DNA of 64,000 nt. Source: Mesostigma viride. Lineage: Eukaryota; Streptophyta; Mesostigmatophyceae; Mesostigmatales; Mesostigmataceae. A program made the position numbers and the translations under genes. Shown in pieces: positions 10,401-20,587 of this stretch (positions within the stretch are counted from its first letter, which is position 1; every line of letters starts with the position of its first letter). The stretch spans positions 1,722,547 through 1,786,546 of the forward strand of contig RPFO01000448.1 of the NCBI GenBank assembly GCA_009746045.1. Reading direction: 5' to 3'. A model generated the notes under the pieces. The model was not told the origin of the DNA. It did not search any database and saw only the letters and a list, made by a program, of their open reading frames with translations.

Positions 10401-10839
10401 AGGGCTGTTTCGGCCCATTGACCCGTAATTTGTCCATGTTGCCAGATTTCTAGTATGCATTGATAGAAATCTACGTGTAAAAGGGACCAAAAAGTTTTCC
10501 AAAACTCGATGGGAAGCCCATCCACCCCTGGGGCACTACCGGTCCGGATGTTTTGCATGGCATTAGTAGCCTCCTCCATGGAGGGGGTTTGGTCTAGTTG
10601 GTGTTGTTGCGCAAGTGTGAGGCGGCGTGGGATAGCTTGTAAAATTTTTGCTATGGCCGCGTCGGCTTCGGGGTTGGGTTCATTTTGGAACAGCGAGGTG
10701 TAGAAACGATGTCCACTTTCTAGGATGGGGGTTGTGGCCGTGTGTGTGCCTTGTTCATCCTGGATTTCTGAAATGATTGAGTTGGATTTTAGTGGTGGAA
10801 TAAGTGCGAAAAAATCTTTTGTCATGCGTTCGCCTACCT
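7488..10839 (-). mobile_element. LINE-A: 5'-truncated non-LTR retrotransposon nested in its own family
   Basis: It is flanked by perfect 16-bp direct repeats (GCGCACATGTAAGTAT at 7472-7487 and 10840-10855). On the minus strand it begins inside ORF2 at 10839 and ends with a short A-run at 7488, just after TTAATAAAAATA. This is the expected product of target-primed reverse transcription with 5' truncation. It encodes a reverse transcriptase and a C-terminal zinc-binding region (next entry). The endonuclease and ORF1 are absent. The insertion lies between the ING gene and the START-like gene. Confidence 0.93.
7601..10825 (-). CDS. LINE-A ORF2 remnant: reverse transcriptase with zf-RVT-like C-terminus
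   Basis: The open frame is about 1,074 codons from ATG 10825. The frame also reads upstream into the flanking relic through the duplicated target site, so a start before 10840 would be chimeric. RT motifs in order: NYRPIRLL, GFRANLHINDS, FWDFEKAFDRM, LPQGDCMSPILF and the catalytic box as YVDD (about residue 328, near 9840). A Cys/His segment follows near residue 905 (CLCTFPSETIEHRFLYC), as in the zf-RVT domain of plant and algal L1-like elements. No apurinic endonuclease domain is present. The uninterrupted frame over more than 3 kb implies a recent insertion, but the copy cannot move by itself. Confidence 0.9.
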   Translation of the reverse strand: MTKDFFALIPPLKSNSIISEIQDEQGTHTATTPILESGHRFYTSLFQNEPNPEADAAIAKILQAIPRRLTLAQQHQLDQTPSMEEATNAMQNIRTGSAPGVDGLPIEFWKTFWSLLHVDFYQCILEIWQHGQITGQWAETALILLFKKGDKTQWKNYRPIRLLTVAYKIISKIIQQRLYSVLDCLIGPEQVGFRANLHINDSITLIMDIVEKAWRDDIAGFILFWDFEKAFDRMCWAYLRHILIGLGFGPRILTVIMGMIKSLTWYILINGHKSALGHSSRSLPQGDCMSPILFLLAHAGLFWLHQHDPRLQGFPLAGSAKGIVQIAYVDDTTNVCISLQEVNAVLENINTYSVASQQRCNVQKSTGLHIGKPNPSRINPSHLAMTWVKPGEHHLLHNCPIGCTPEGRLAEHRAFLYDETNHVGKLAGVLLTAGRWGGVQRMSLRGKALIVNQLLFSKVLYYCLAHPPNDHTIQLIQRIGSNFVWKQKGLISHTVHGWISRDMSFMSWLHGGLGLHNIQWRLWSMYAKQVISVYMEVNTHPGCLLAKESLSASYTHANGTSWHLDAGVLGCTLISYKGLPWYWSRLWLGYHKLKPGRLVFPTTREEVARQILYFNDLIVDNARKPLGTLHGHNPYAGFLCASPPVLRVLDLYAWQGDRYRLRAYTEVNAWVQNMPSLHAWNTLIQAIPATWHAVMMAPRKALQPGDWISFYPDGITSTCKGLVRGVLPPAGIQVQVADTLPGHNGCLNQLATLCVCLPAHQCHRIRMVPWLVSRSCMFQPDPTTPAEAITWLHVGNTRLDTLPLDPLEFGWTLTKGMSRISKCLYEYTAEWGYDILLHENHKLHPGRPRWGFQWPGYSWIKLITLAVDHPLVDRRATDIQHLLLHRAIGVNATLSSRFHHDATCLCTFPSETIEHRFLYCQVSGVWQWLFNVWSAWTALPHSTLTLSVRCIIFGMAGTPGEELSDSQLAWVWLRTNMLYAIWTIRNETVFKVRHEYTKAAVVRRFIFLWNSAMRRAWLLAQEQYKVWDPGPNNDRPSPLELFHALLGRNMVFTCIPHGDLTRVTWLPWSHNAPF

Positions 10840-10940
10840 GCGCACATGTAAGTATCAATATTGCTGCCCCCAAGTGCCATGATGTACCATTGGTGTGGGC
10901 TCGGCCGTTTCCAAATCTCTGCCGCCCATGTGCGGCGTGG
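10840..10940 (-). pseudogene. Older LINE-A relic, upstream half
   Basis: The minus strand reads AHTNGTSWHLGA, the equivalent of THANGTSWHLDAG in the younger copy, and would continue directly into ALTSYKG at 7471. It ends near a GTT/AAC microsatellite at about 10940. Confidence 0.8.
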
Positions 10941-11176
10941 GCAACAACAGCAACAACTAGTAGTGGCCAGACACTCTTTCTTGTTGTTGTTGTTGGGTCT
11001 CACGCCCAGACACTCTAGTTGTGGCGTACATGTGTTCCTGCGTACAGTATCTTCGTTTCTTGCACGTTTGTGATGGCATGCTGTTCAGTGTCTTGGCCCT
11101 CGGCCGTTTCCAAATCTCTGCTCCCCTTGTGCGGTGTGGGCAACAACAACAACAACTAGTAGTGGCCAGACACTCC
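10903..11176 (+). repeat. Direct repeat of about 75 bp with (AAC)n
   Basis: CGGCCGTTTCCAAATCTCTG through GTGCGGCGTGGG, (CAA)n and CTAGTAGTGGCCAGACACTC occurs at 10905-10978 and again at 11098-11174. The GTGCGGCGTGGG-(A)CAACAAC end recurs at 25537-25572 and, inverted, at 25334-25368, so it marks another dispersed family. Confidence 0.75.
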
Positions 11177-12307
11177 TACTGTAGAGCACTGCACAGCAGT
11201 GGCCAGACTGGCAAAAGCTGGCAAACAGCATCCTCCAACTGCTCCAAGGTCCACCTTCGTCCTGTCCAATTTGAGTGTCAGGTTTGCTCGTGGAACGCCG
11301 CGCCGGTTCACGCGACCACCAGGCGCAATATTAATTTGTGGCTGACCTGTTGCACACGTAGGTAAATCCGGTTCGCGCCAACACATTGGTCCGTAGTTTC
11401 GAGGCGATATGGACAAATCAGTCGCCAACCGGCACGAACGGATTCCTACTTGGCAACGCGGGCAGTCGATTTTTTATAGCAATGCTGACAATCGAGGTCT
11501 AAAGATAGAGCCAGATCTTTTCTGGTCTGCTTATACGCTGGTTCAGCTTCGCGAAGCTGGCTTGGACAGCAGGTGCATGCGATTTCGCTAGATTTCGTGG
11601 CTAGCATCTTGCAGCAATTCGACTCTTTGATTAGTGGATACAAAATATTCCGGATCTGTTGCAACCCCATTGGCCGGAGTGAGAAGCCAAAGGGTATACA
11701 TCCGGACGTATTAGGTGGTCAGCGACTGGACAGCGCGCCTGCTCAGTCACTAGGACAGCGCGCCTGCTCAGTCACTAGGATAGCGCGCCACAATCCGCTG
11801 TTGTGCAAGCGCGCCCGTAGGTGCCCGTTCCCTTCAAGGTTCCAGTTTCGTCTCAAGCGCGGGCTTTCCAGCGCACGGACACCTAAGCAACGCACCATCA
11901 TGGCATACACCCCATCGTGCAACAAGGAGGACTTCCGATCTGATGCTGTTTTACGTAATAATGGAGGATTTGTCGGATATCTAGGGATAGAAATGCTGTA
12001 GTTGATGCCAGATCGGCGTCGGATGCCAATGGCGCTACTTGCGTGCGCCGTCTGACCGTTGGCTAGATATTTGTCGGGCAAAACATATATCATAGGCAAA
12101 ACATAGTGATTCATGGGTTCCACGCTGAGATCCTGTAACCTATTATGTTATTATTTAACGATTTAAAGTGGGCGAAATGCAGCGTATGTGACATCAATGA
12201 ACCCTAGTGACATGGTGTGTAGCCGCTAGGGTATATTACCGCCGGGAGAGGCATATTGCCGCCGCCATTGCTAGTGCATATACCTATCGTCCTCCCGGAA
12301 CGACAGA
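11177..12307. other. Intergenic stretch with a small tandem repeat
   Basis: No gene recognised. A 26-bp unit ending CAGCGCGCCTGCTCAGTCAC is repeated about 2.5 times at 11723-11795. The remainder should hold the promoter and 5'UTR of the START-like gene. No TATA box stands out. Confidence 0.5.
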
Positions 12308-12798
12308 ATGGCACCATTTTCACTCTCCGCAGAGATCCCGATGGCGGCGGACACCTACTACAGGGAACGTGACAGCGCGCCCTTCCGGAGTCTGCTGGTA
12401 GGTTGGTGTATATCGGCCCGCTTTTACGGCTTTTTTCCCCCCTAGCAAATGCGCATACCCAGTAGCCTCATCACGCATTTTTGTACACATTCTAAACTAA
12501 GTGTGTATATATGCGTCTACGGCGCAGTGCAAGGCGTTGGGCATGAAGGAAATGCGAGTCATGGACTCCTGCCGGCGCGATGGACGCCTGGAGATCAAGT
12601 TGAGAACGATGCCCAAGGTGGAGATTCCACGGTCAATGAAGAAGTTCCTTGGTAAGCGGAAGTAACCACCTACTTGTAGGACCTGTGAAGACCTCGATCG
12701 CCTTTGGCAGCGTCTTTCCTTCCGGTTCTACCTGGCATCACGTTTCAAGTTATTGCCTTCTCTGTCTCTCCCTTACCGTCACTCTTAGAAACAGCGTT

Positions 12799-12858
<60 letters not shown>

Positions 12859-15800
12859 TGTTGCTTGTAAGCAGCCTTAAGTTCTGCGCTGGGCCTGGGC
12901 TGGTGGGTTAAATACTCCGCAGTTAAGTATAAAGAAACACTGGATTCCGCCTCAACTTTGTTGCGGATTTTAGCAGAGATTTAGGAGACACTAGTGGATC
13001 GAATCACAGTAGTATGATCAACCAGATAACGGGAAGTGGGTGGGATTTGCCGCCGTCTGATACATGGGTATATGTCTGTACTGTCATGCACGTGTGAGTT
13101 GGTTTTGTCTCCAAAGTGATGCGAAAAACCAACTTGAAGATGCAAACGAAGTTACTAAGATGTAATACCTGAACTAGAATATTGCCGAATGTACTTGTTG
13201 CAATTACTACTTCATACTTGGCTGAGGCACCGTGACCGCAAACCACCCCAATCCAACCTAGTAGACGAAGACAATTCAACCAATCACAAGTTAAGATATG
13301 AATGGTTCAGCCATTCATGTCTTTACTAGAAACAATCAGACGTGTGCATATACAATGTGGGGTTTCTCTTTATGCCTTCTGTCTTATCGTGCACGCTGTG
13401 TCTGCCGCATGTTATTCAATCAGTCTCTTGCTGGTTAATAGGCTTGTCACCAGATAAATAGCTTATACTTACTCCTGAAGCTGTTGTGGCTGTGAAGCCC
13501 TGCAGACTGCTCAATGCTCATTTTCAGATGCTCTGGACCTCGGATTAAGAGAAAAGAACAAAGCTTTTGGGTCGACCTGTATAATCGGTGTGTGCTTTTA
13601 AGCATGGTTCTGAAGTACGTCCTTTGTTGTGCCTATACCAGTGGCTTGCATGCACCGATCTGATAAGCTGTGCATACTGGCATTTCCTTTTTTACGCTCG
13701 TCTTTGGACTTGGCAGGTTCCCAGGATTTTTCCTTCGTTGATGTCCTCTTGTACCACCAAGACATGGATGACAAGCTTGACAAATATGTCATCAAGTTTG
13801 CATCGCTGCCTCCCATTTTCCCCGACAAGGTACGTGGTAGCATGCTATGGTTGTAAGCAGTGATGCAGCATTGAAAACACGATGGTTGCCGCAATCTGCT
13901 GTGTGCAGGATTCATGCATATGTTTCTCTTCCCTAGAACATTGTAAAATGTCCCTGCAAGTTCTGGTAGTAATTTAGTTTCTGCCCACATTTCTCATGTC
14001 TGGCCTTTGTTTTCCTGCTTGCTGTTGCCTTTCATTTTGGGTTGACAGGTGGATATCGGTGGCGTTCTTACAATTGAGTCGACTGGGCCAGAGACATGCC
14101 GTCAGGTAAGAAGCATGAAGTGTTTGCATGTATTGGTTCTCTGTAATTTAATTGAAGCCAGCTATTTCTAACCCATCAGCGCTGCTCTGGCCGCGGTCAG
14201 AGGCTTTGGGTCGTTTGACGTAGCGTTTCGATGTCAAAGGATGGTCTGGTGGGGAGCCATGCGTGTGTGAGGGGGGGAAGAAATGGACATGGTAGGGCAG
14301 GCGGGAAGGGGGGGGATAATGCAGGCTTCGCAATTATCATTTTTGCTTACTAACCTTGTTTTTAGCACTTGGACTGTCACGTGATTCTTGAACCTCTAGT
14401 TCATAGTGAGATTTCAGCATAGCATTGTTTCTGCCGGCTGGGGTTGGGTGCTAATGGTACCAGTGCCCCTGCACTTCTGCATCCCCCGCGCCCTCTCGTG
14501 CAGACGCTGCAAGGTGACGTGAACGTGGACGTGTTTGGCTTCAAGTCCGCCGTGGAGCACCTGGTGATCAAATCACTCACCAACACCTACAAGCAGCTGA
14601 CCAGCGTGGTCGATTCCTGGACCGGTGAGCGGCTGCGCTTCAGCGAGGAAGACCGCAAGCCCCAGATGGAGCCCATCAAAGTTCCCACCGCCGCGGCCAT
14701 CGTGCCCAAGGCCCCGGGCATCATTGGCCGATCCCAGGTGCCACCCAAGGCCACCGTGTCAGATGGGTCCCTCAGCGAGCGCAAGCGCCGGTCCAGCAGC
14801 GTGTCCGCCGCGCCGGAGCGCATCCTCGAGGAGCCGCCCGTCGAGGCATCCGACCCGGCCACGCCTGAGGTCAAGATTCCCCGCGGGAGCAGCAAGACTG
14901 CCAAGGACGACGCGGCAAGGGACCCCTCGCGCAGCCCAGGGTCCATGGGCCGCTTCCGCGGGGCAGGCCCCCCACCCACACCCCCTGTGGCATCGCCCAT
15001 GGTTTGCAAAACACCCGTGGGGTACGGGAGCCTCTCGCTGCTCCCCGACCGGATGTCCACCCGCTTCCAGCCACTGGAGAGCGCCGATGCTGGCGCCCGC
15101 GCGGATGGCGGCACGGAGAGCCCCACCGGGTCATGGTGCACAGCCATCTCGTCGGTCCAGCATAGCTTTGATTTCTCGGATATCTCGTCCACGTCGCGCG
15201 CGCACGACAACCGTGCGTTTGTCCGCTCGTCCTTTGACGAGGACCGTGCTATCGTGAGCCGCCAGAGCTCGCGCACCAAGCTGTACGACAGCCTACTGTA
15301 CCAGGTTGCCGCGGAGCTCTCGGACGCCACGGTGACGACCAAGCCGCCCACGCAGGACAAGCACACGTCACGCGACGTCCTGTTTGCGTCCTCGCCGCGC
15401 CTGTCAAACGCGTCCACGACCTCGTACGCGACGGTGACAAGCAGCTGGCCGCACATGCCCGCCGGGTTGGGCCAGGTGGAGGACTCCATCAGGCCAGGTG
15501 GGGACGCGAGCGGGGTGCCCTCGGACCGCTACGACGACGAGCAGTCGTTTTTCACGCCGCAAGCGCGCAGCTTCAAGGACTACCCCTTCCCGTCATTCTC
15601 TCGCGCAAACAGTTTTGCAGGTGGGAACAAGCGCGGCGACCAGCCCACGCCAGTCGCACCGGTGCTGGCGCACGCGGGCGGCGCGCCACGTACGCCAGCC
15701 GCGCTGGACATGGAGGACACGGAGCTGTGCGGCGACATGGACGCGTTTGTGCTGGACTCGGACACGGTCCTCCATGAGGAGCGGCGCAACAGCGATTCGG

Positions 15801-16676
15801 ACGATTCCATGCGGTCCGAGGTAAGCGACCGCGCTGTACCCAATCCCCTCTTTTTCATTGCTGATGTCCTTCATTGCTGATGTCCTTTTCATTGCTCATG
15901 CCCCTAGAGACATGCCATATGGCCTCCTAATTTCTAGTGCAATTTTTTATGTTGTAAGCCCCCAATTTCCAGCTTCCTTCATCGTGTCCAGATTTTCTTC
16001 CATCGATCACTTGCTTGTTACCTACTGAAGGCAGCCATTGCTAATAGAGTACTTCTTTCTGTGCCCACAACTTGGGTGTATGCCCTGTGTCCCTTGCTGG
16101 CGTTGCGTGCAGGGTACCGAGCTGCCCGTCCATGTCCAAGCCATCGCGCTGGATTTGATGCCCAGAAAGATGGGACCCAAGTGGGATCGACTCAACGAGG
16201 TACAGAATTCAAAATTTGATTTGTTTCTTCAAGCATTGTTTGCGGATGCATTCAATGGGTGCCACCAGTAGTGAGTAATATCCCCACCACACGTCTGACT
16301 TGAATGGCCACCTGCGCTTGCCTTACGTTCGTGCCTGCTATCGGTCATGTCTCCTCAGAGTGGTCGCCCCACCAAGAAGGACGGCATGCGCGTACAAAAA
16401 AGCCCATCCTCCACCTCGTCGTCCTCGTCCTCATCAAGGAGCAGCACCGCGTCTTTTTTCGGGAATTTATGTCGCAGCGTGGGCATGAAGAGGCGGTCCT
16501 CGCCACGGCAGTCTCCCACCCTGAGCCCACAGCCGTCGCCCCGCGGCAGGAAGCCAAAGCACCCATCCGCCAGCGCCAAAGTCGTGGTGTCCACCAAACC
16601 ATCCATCAGGGTGTCATGCTTCGGTGCTGGGAAGAAGCGGTCGAAGCACACGGCTCTGGGAGATATCGAGGAGTAA
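12308..16676 (+). CDS. START/SRPBCC-like domain protein with long Ser-rich tail, seven exons
   Basis: Exons: 12308-12397, 12528-12651, 13717-13829, 14049-14105, 14504-15820, 16113-16199, 16359-16676. All splice borders are GT-AG and phases agree, giving 701 residues and a TAA stop. An in-frame TAG 36 nt upstream supports the first ATG. Residues about 12-170 look like a helix-grip lipid-binding fold. It starts with ADTYYRERDSAPFRSLL, a typical first helix, and closes with VDIGGVLTIES, ETCRQTLQGDVNVDVFG and the long helix SAVEHLVIKSLTNTYKQL. This resembles START-like (DUF2505/VASt-type) domains, but I cannot name the subfamily. The rest is low-complexity, rich in Ser/Pro/Arg with many SP and RS sites, and ends in basic KKRSKH. 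The role could be sterol or lipid transfer at a membrane. This is inference from fold only. Confidence 0.83.
12800..12854 (+). repeat. (GT)n microsatellite in intron 2 of the START-like gene
   Basis: About 27 uninterrupted GT units lie 150 nt after the donor at 12652. Confidence 0.97.
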
Positions 16677-16711
16677 CCCGAACTGGTGCGGGGCTGGAGA
16701 CATGGGGACAT

Positions 16712-16716
16712 TGTAA
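16712..16716 (+). terminator. Possible TGTAA poly(A) signal of the START-like gene
   Basis: The pentamer lies 36 nt after the TAA stop and is followed by a T-rich stretch. Confidence 0.4.
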
Positions 16717-17029
16717 ATTTTATTCGTATCTCCATTCGTTGTTGGTATTTTACGGTAGAGTTTACGGTAGAGTTTATTGATCGTGACAGTTCTCATGGGC
16801 AGTTTGCTGCTGGATGGTGGGAACCGTGCCATGCTGACGAGAACTCCTCGATGTATTATTTCCAGTTGGTGTGCCACTCTTTTTTTTACGGGAAAACCAG
16901 GGTATCTGATGCTTAAGTCTAAGAACTTGCGTCGCCGTTGTAAGACCAGCTGTTCAACTGGTCATGGACCAGTAGTGGGCGAGATGCATGGATCAGCTTG
17001 TGAAGTGATAGAAGCTCCTTGAGGCTGTG

Positions 17030-17090
17030 ATTAATTAATTAATTAATTAGACTCGTGCTCCCGTTGGGGAGTCACGGCGCATTGAGGCTG
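17030..17090. repeat. (TTAA)n tail plus terminal hairpin module
   Basis: GATTAATTAATTAATTAATT is followed by AGACTCGTG and the hairpin CTCCCGTTGGGGAG, then TCACGGCGCATTGAGG. It is a short stand-alone copy of the dispersed 3'-end module. Confidence 0.75.
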
Positions 17091-17379
17091 TGATGGCTGG
17101 TACTAGGTAGGACAATAAACTTTGGTTGCACACCGCTCATGTTGCGACCGCATTATTTGGGCGCTCTCGGCAATTGTCTATTTTGCAAATGTTGCCGAAT
17201 CTTCTTGTTGTATACGAAATACAAACGAATTCTCAAGCTATCATGTGTAATTTTTTTTTTGTTGTCTCCTTGATATCATGTGTAATTACCCGCGGACCAA
17301 GGCTAGCTGCGGCAGCATGGCTCTCGCACGGTCCCATTTTGTGGCAGGCATGCAGATAACATGATAGTGCAGAAAACTA

Positions 17380-17690
17380 TTGAGTATTTTTATTAATTCC
17401 CACATCTGTTCGGTGCTGCCCCTTGGCACAAGCTCTACAAACAGGTCGTGGACCGGCTGGATCGCATAGTATCTCCGCACATCTGAACCCTGTGATGCCA
17501 GATCTCCTTTGCGGCCGTTCCGAGCTTGGCACTGGATTCGTTGTCCACATCGTCGCGTCGCTGCCGCAACACGATGTTTTCTGGCATCCGCGGGCTTTTG
17601 GTTCCCGCGGCACATTTGAAAGTGCTGTCCTCCGGCTTTTTGCCTTGGCACCGTGTGCAGTTCTTGGACGTTTGGAATCATGGCATGGCT
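17380..17690 (-). pseudogene. Unclassified coding-like relic with Cys pairs
   Basis: One minus frame reads NCTRCQGKKPEDSTFKC. Another reads CDPAGPRPVCRACAKGQH a little further on. Paired cysteines in two frames suggest a frameshifted zinc-binding protein. The minus-strand end carries AATTAATAAAAATACT, similar to the LINE-A 3' end, so it may be retroelement-derived. I do not recognise the family. Confidence 0.25.
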
Positions 17691-17809
17691 AACGTGATGA
17701 CTGACTAGCTAGACCTTTTCAGTGGTTTTCCATTTGCGGGTATTTCCTCGTAAATGGTGGGAGAGCGATCGCAGCAATGGTGCTCACCACTAGACACTCC
17801 CGGCCAGTT

Positions 17810-18066
17810 AGGCTCGAAACACACGCCCTGATCAAGCATGCTGTTTCCGGCCCCACCGTCTAGGTCATCTAGTCGCTCCACACGTAAGCCAGCCATAATG
17901 TCTCTTTGATAATGTTGTCTCTTTGATAATTTCAATGCACAAGGATACACATTTCCATCACCATTCATCTTCATCATCCTGAACGACTCGAAAACGCGGA
18001 AAAGATAACGGCAGGCTCGAGCTACCATGGTCCGGATTCTCCCGATTTCTGGCCTGCGCTGGTTGT
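17810..18066 (-). repeat. Dispersed repeat R2, longest copy, EF-hand-like frame open
   Basis: On the minus strand it starts CAACCAGCGCAGGCCAGAAA. The frame continues through YLFRVFESFRMMKMNGDGNV and VYPCALKLS, then LDDLDGGAGNSMLDQG, in a 154-codon open frame (18169-17705). An internal 17-nt duplication (GACAACATTATCAAAGA-type) interrupts the comparison with the copy at 30685-30935. R1 lies immediately beside it in the opposite orientation. Confidence 0.7.
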
Positions 18067-18069
18067 CTC

Positions 18070-18200
18070 TTTGAATATAAAACTCGCGAGAGGTCCCCAG
18101 TTCGATTCCGGTCGGATTCATTTGCAGATCGCGTTTTCCGCGTTTTCCGCGGCCTGGCACTGAACGCAAAGGTTTTCACCTTTGCGGAGTGTCTGATCAG
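18070..18200 (+). repeat. tRNA-like SINE (R1), single copy
   Basis: It contains AGTTCGATTCC, a good RNA polymerase III box B, within GAGAGGTCCCCAGTTCG and CCGGTCGGATTCATTTGC. The body CGCGTTTTCCGCGTTTTCCG to GAGTGTCTGATCAGAATAAA follows. Compared with 37186-37334 the 5' part (box A side) is missing. Confidence 0.8.
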
Positions 18201-18202
18201 AA

Positions 18203-18250
18203 TAAAACTCGCGTCCTCCCGTTGGGGAGTCACGGAGCCGATGCATGGAT
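18203..18250. repeat. Terminal hairpin module next to R1
   Basis: CTCGCGTCCTCCCGTTGGGG, then AGTCACGGAGCCGATGCATGGATGG. This is the hairpin plus ATGG layout of the dispersed family. It directly follows the SINE end. Confidence 0.7.
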
Positions 18251-20230
18251 GGATGTCCATGTATAATTATTACCAAAAAATACGGCACCGGTCTATAGTA
18301 GTTGCATGTCTAGCATGCACGCATATGGACCAAAATAAAAAGTTACACCATGATCCTTGGGTAAAAATGAGCATTCAATGCACTCTTAAAATTAGGAATC
18401 ACATTGTAAAAGGACGGATGCTAACCGAAAACTAAATACAAGATAGCTGCTCTGAAAATGAAACCAGGGAGCACAGGGGACACCTCACGAAGGAACGGGA
18501 TGGTGCCTGTTTCAGAGGCAAACTGGACTGGGCGTAACAATGTACAAAAAAAACGCAACATCATGGCAAACAAAGTACCATGGCCCTAACTGTACCAACG
18601 ATTGCAATACAGAACCATGATTGCGATGCCAGACGTGCACAGCCAGCTCCCCAGACGACCATATTCCAGGACAAAACCCACCTTTGCTAGTGTCAGCCAC
18701 AACCTTGTTGGGATGGCAGAAACTGACGTGTCAAGTGGACTAAGAATGGCAGGTCAGTGCACCCGCACATGTCTGCAACTACACGCTGAGTGGGCCATCT
18801 GCCAGCTAAGCTGGACAAATGTGCCTTGATGGGCCCTGGCATCCGCAACCAACCACTTCCCATGCCACCCAGCCAGGGTGGAAGACCATCAGCTGCAGCG
18901 GCCAGCAGCAGCATGCTAAGAATAGCTCCTTTCAGGCAGCCCTTCACTTCAGAACAAGCAACGATGCTGACTCCATGGCGCACAGAGCGCCGGCTACAAG
19001 GCACAAGGTTACCGCCCAGAATACCAAACCCGCGACTCTCATGGACAGCCCTGGCCGGCAGGTTCAGGGCTGCTTGGGAACAGGCCAACCCGGAAGCTGC
19101 ACTGCATGCACACCCGTGGGATGCCAGTTGCAATCTGCGGCATGCCAACCGCTTGCACTGGAATGACAAGGGCAAATGAGGTCACCGACCAGCAAGGGCG
19201 ATCATGCTCTTTCCAGGTCATCCCAAAAGGGCCCCTCAGCCCTTAATCACCAGGCCATCATCTGCGTGCCTCTGGGACCACAGCCCCTGGCACCACGTCG
19301 GCACACGCGACCCAGTGTCCCTCTCGACGCACAGAAATGATAGGCCCCCCGCCGCCAACCCCTTGTGATGCCATCCCCATCCCAAAATGCTTGGACATCA
19401 TTTTTGCAGTACCCAACACTGCCATGGTGCCCTCCTGGCCCTTGCAGGTGTAAGGCATGCAGACCCTGGCCCGTGACTGCCCAGTCCAGGTTCCAGACAA
19501 TCCCCTGGGACCATGCCGTCTAAAGTCAGATGCAGGAGGAGCAAATCACTAGTGACCAGTACACGTCCCTTGAAGGTGCATATACCAAGGCAAGTGATCA
19601 TGGCCTTGGCCAATATGCACGCGAGCGACAGTGCCCTCGCCCACCGTGGCGGGAAAACTTCCACCAGGATGCGTGATGCACTTCATGGACGCCATCCACA
19701 ACAACGGCCGTGCACGGTGCACAGCCACTGGTCACGTGCACAGCTACCATAGGAGGGCTTGGCCAATGAGTGGCTTGAAATAAACACATGGACCCACCAG
19801 GCAGACAGGCAGGCAGCCTGGCCAATCCACGTGCTTTATGATAACTGCACCCTTATGCATAAGGCAGTGCACGTGCCTTCTGACAACTACCTGCCCCCGG
19901 CATCACCTCCTCCTCCTTTGTACTATAGACACCGCCCACCGCCCAAATTGCCATGCCACGTGCGTCTACTGCGTGATGGTTAGTCAATGCTGCAGTGTGA
20001 GCGCAGCCTGTGGTTAAAAAGCCAAAAGGAGCACAGGAGACCCTGTCGACCATGGAAGACACCAGGCCACATTTGGAGGAGACCAATGACCATGATGCCG
20101 CTTGAGCACTGGGCAGGCGATAAATACATTCACGCTCACCCAGGATCAGCTCACCCACTTGACGTATGTGTATGCATGGGGGCACAATGCATGGGATTGG
20201 TCACTGTAAGGCCTGACGAACGCTATAAGC
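18250..20230. other. Intergenic or long 3'UTR between convergent genes
   Basis: It lies between the START-like gene (+) and the RING ligase (-). Several open frames of 60-160 codons exist on both strands, but none has a recognisable domain or conserved start. The sequence is fairly GC-rich and free of dispersed repeats. An unrecognised exon cannot be excluded, and part may be the 3'UTR of the RING gene. Confidence 0.4.
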
Positions 20231-20547
20231 CTAGCGCGTGCCGGCCCTGCCATCATTGCTGTCCCCCTCGTCTCTTTCCGTCGCAAGGGGTGCCCGCTGT
20301 GACGTTGACAGCGAGGATGAAGCCCCTGTGCTGCCATCCGCCCCCAACTTGCCCGGTCCCCTGCTAATGCCTATGACGGTCGATGACGATGGCGGGGCGC
20401 CGCTGCGCGACCCCCTGGCGCCATGCGCCGCGGAGTCCCTGGATGAGGGCAGCAGCAGGGTGCTGCGGCTGCGATCGTCGTCCACGCAGGTGCAGCGATG
20501 GTGCCGCCCTAGTTTTTTCGCGCAGCGGGCGCAGGGACCCTGATGAC

Positions 20548-20587
<40 letters not shown>

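Noticed and set aside
14587-15489. 300-codon antisense frame opposite the START-like gene
   Set aside because: Shadow of a GC-rich coding exon. The sense frame has spliced, phase-consistent partners.
18693-19175. 160-codon minus-strand frame between the START-like and RING genes
   Set aside because: No domain or splice-consistent partner. Comparable frames exist on the other strand of the same segment.
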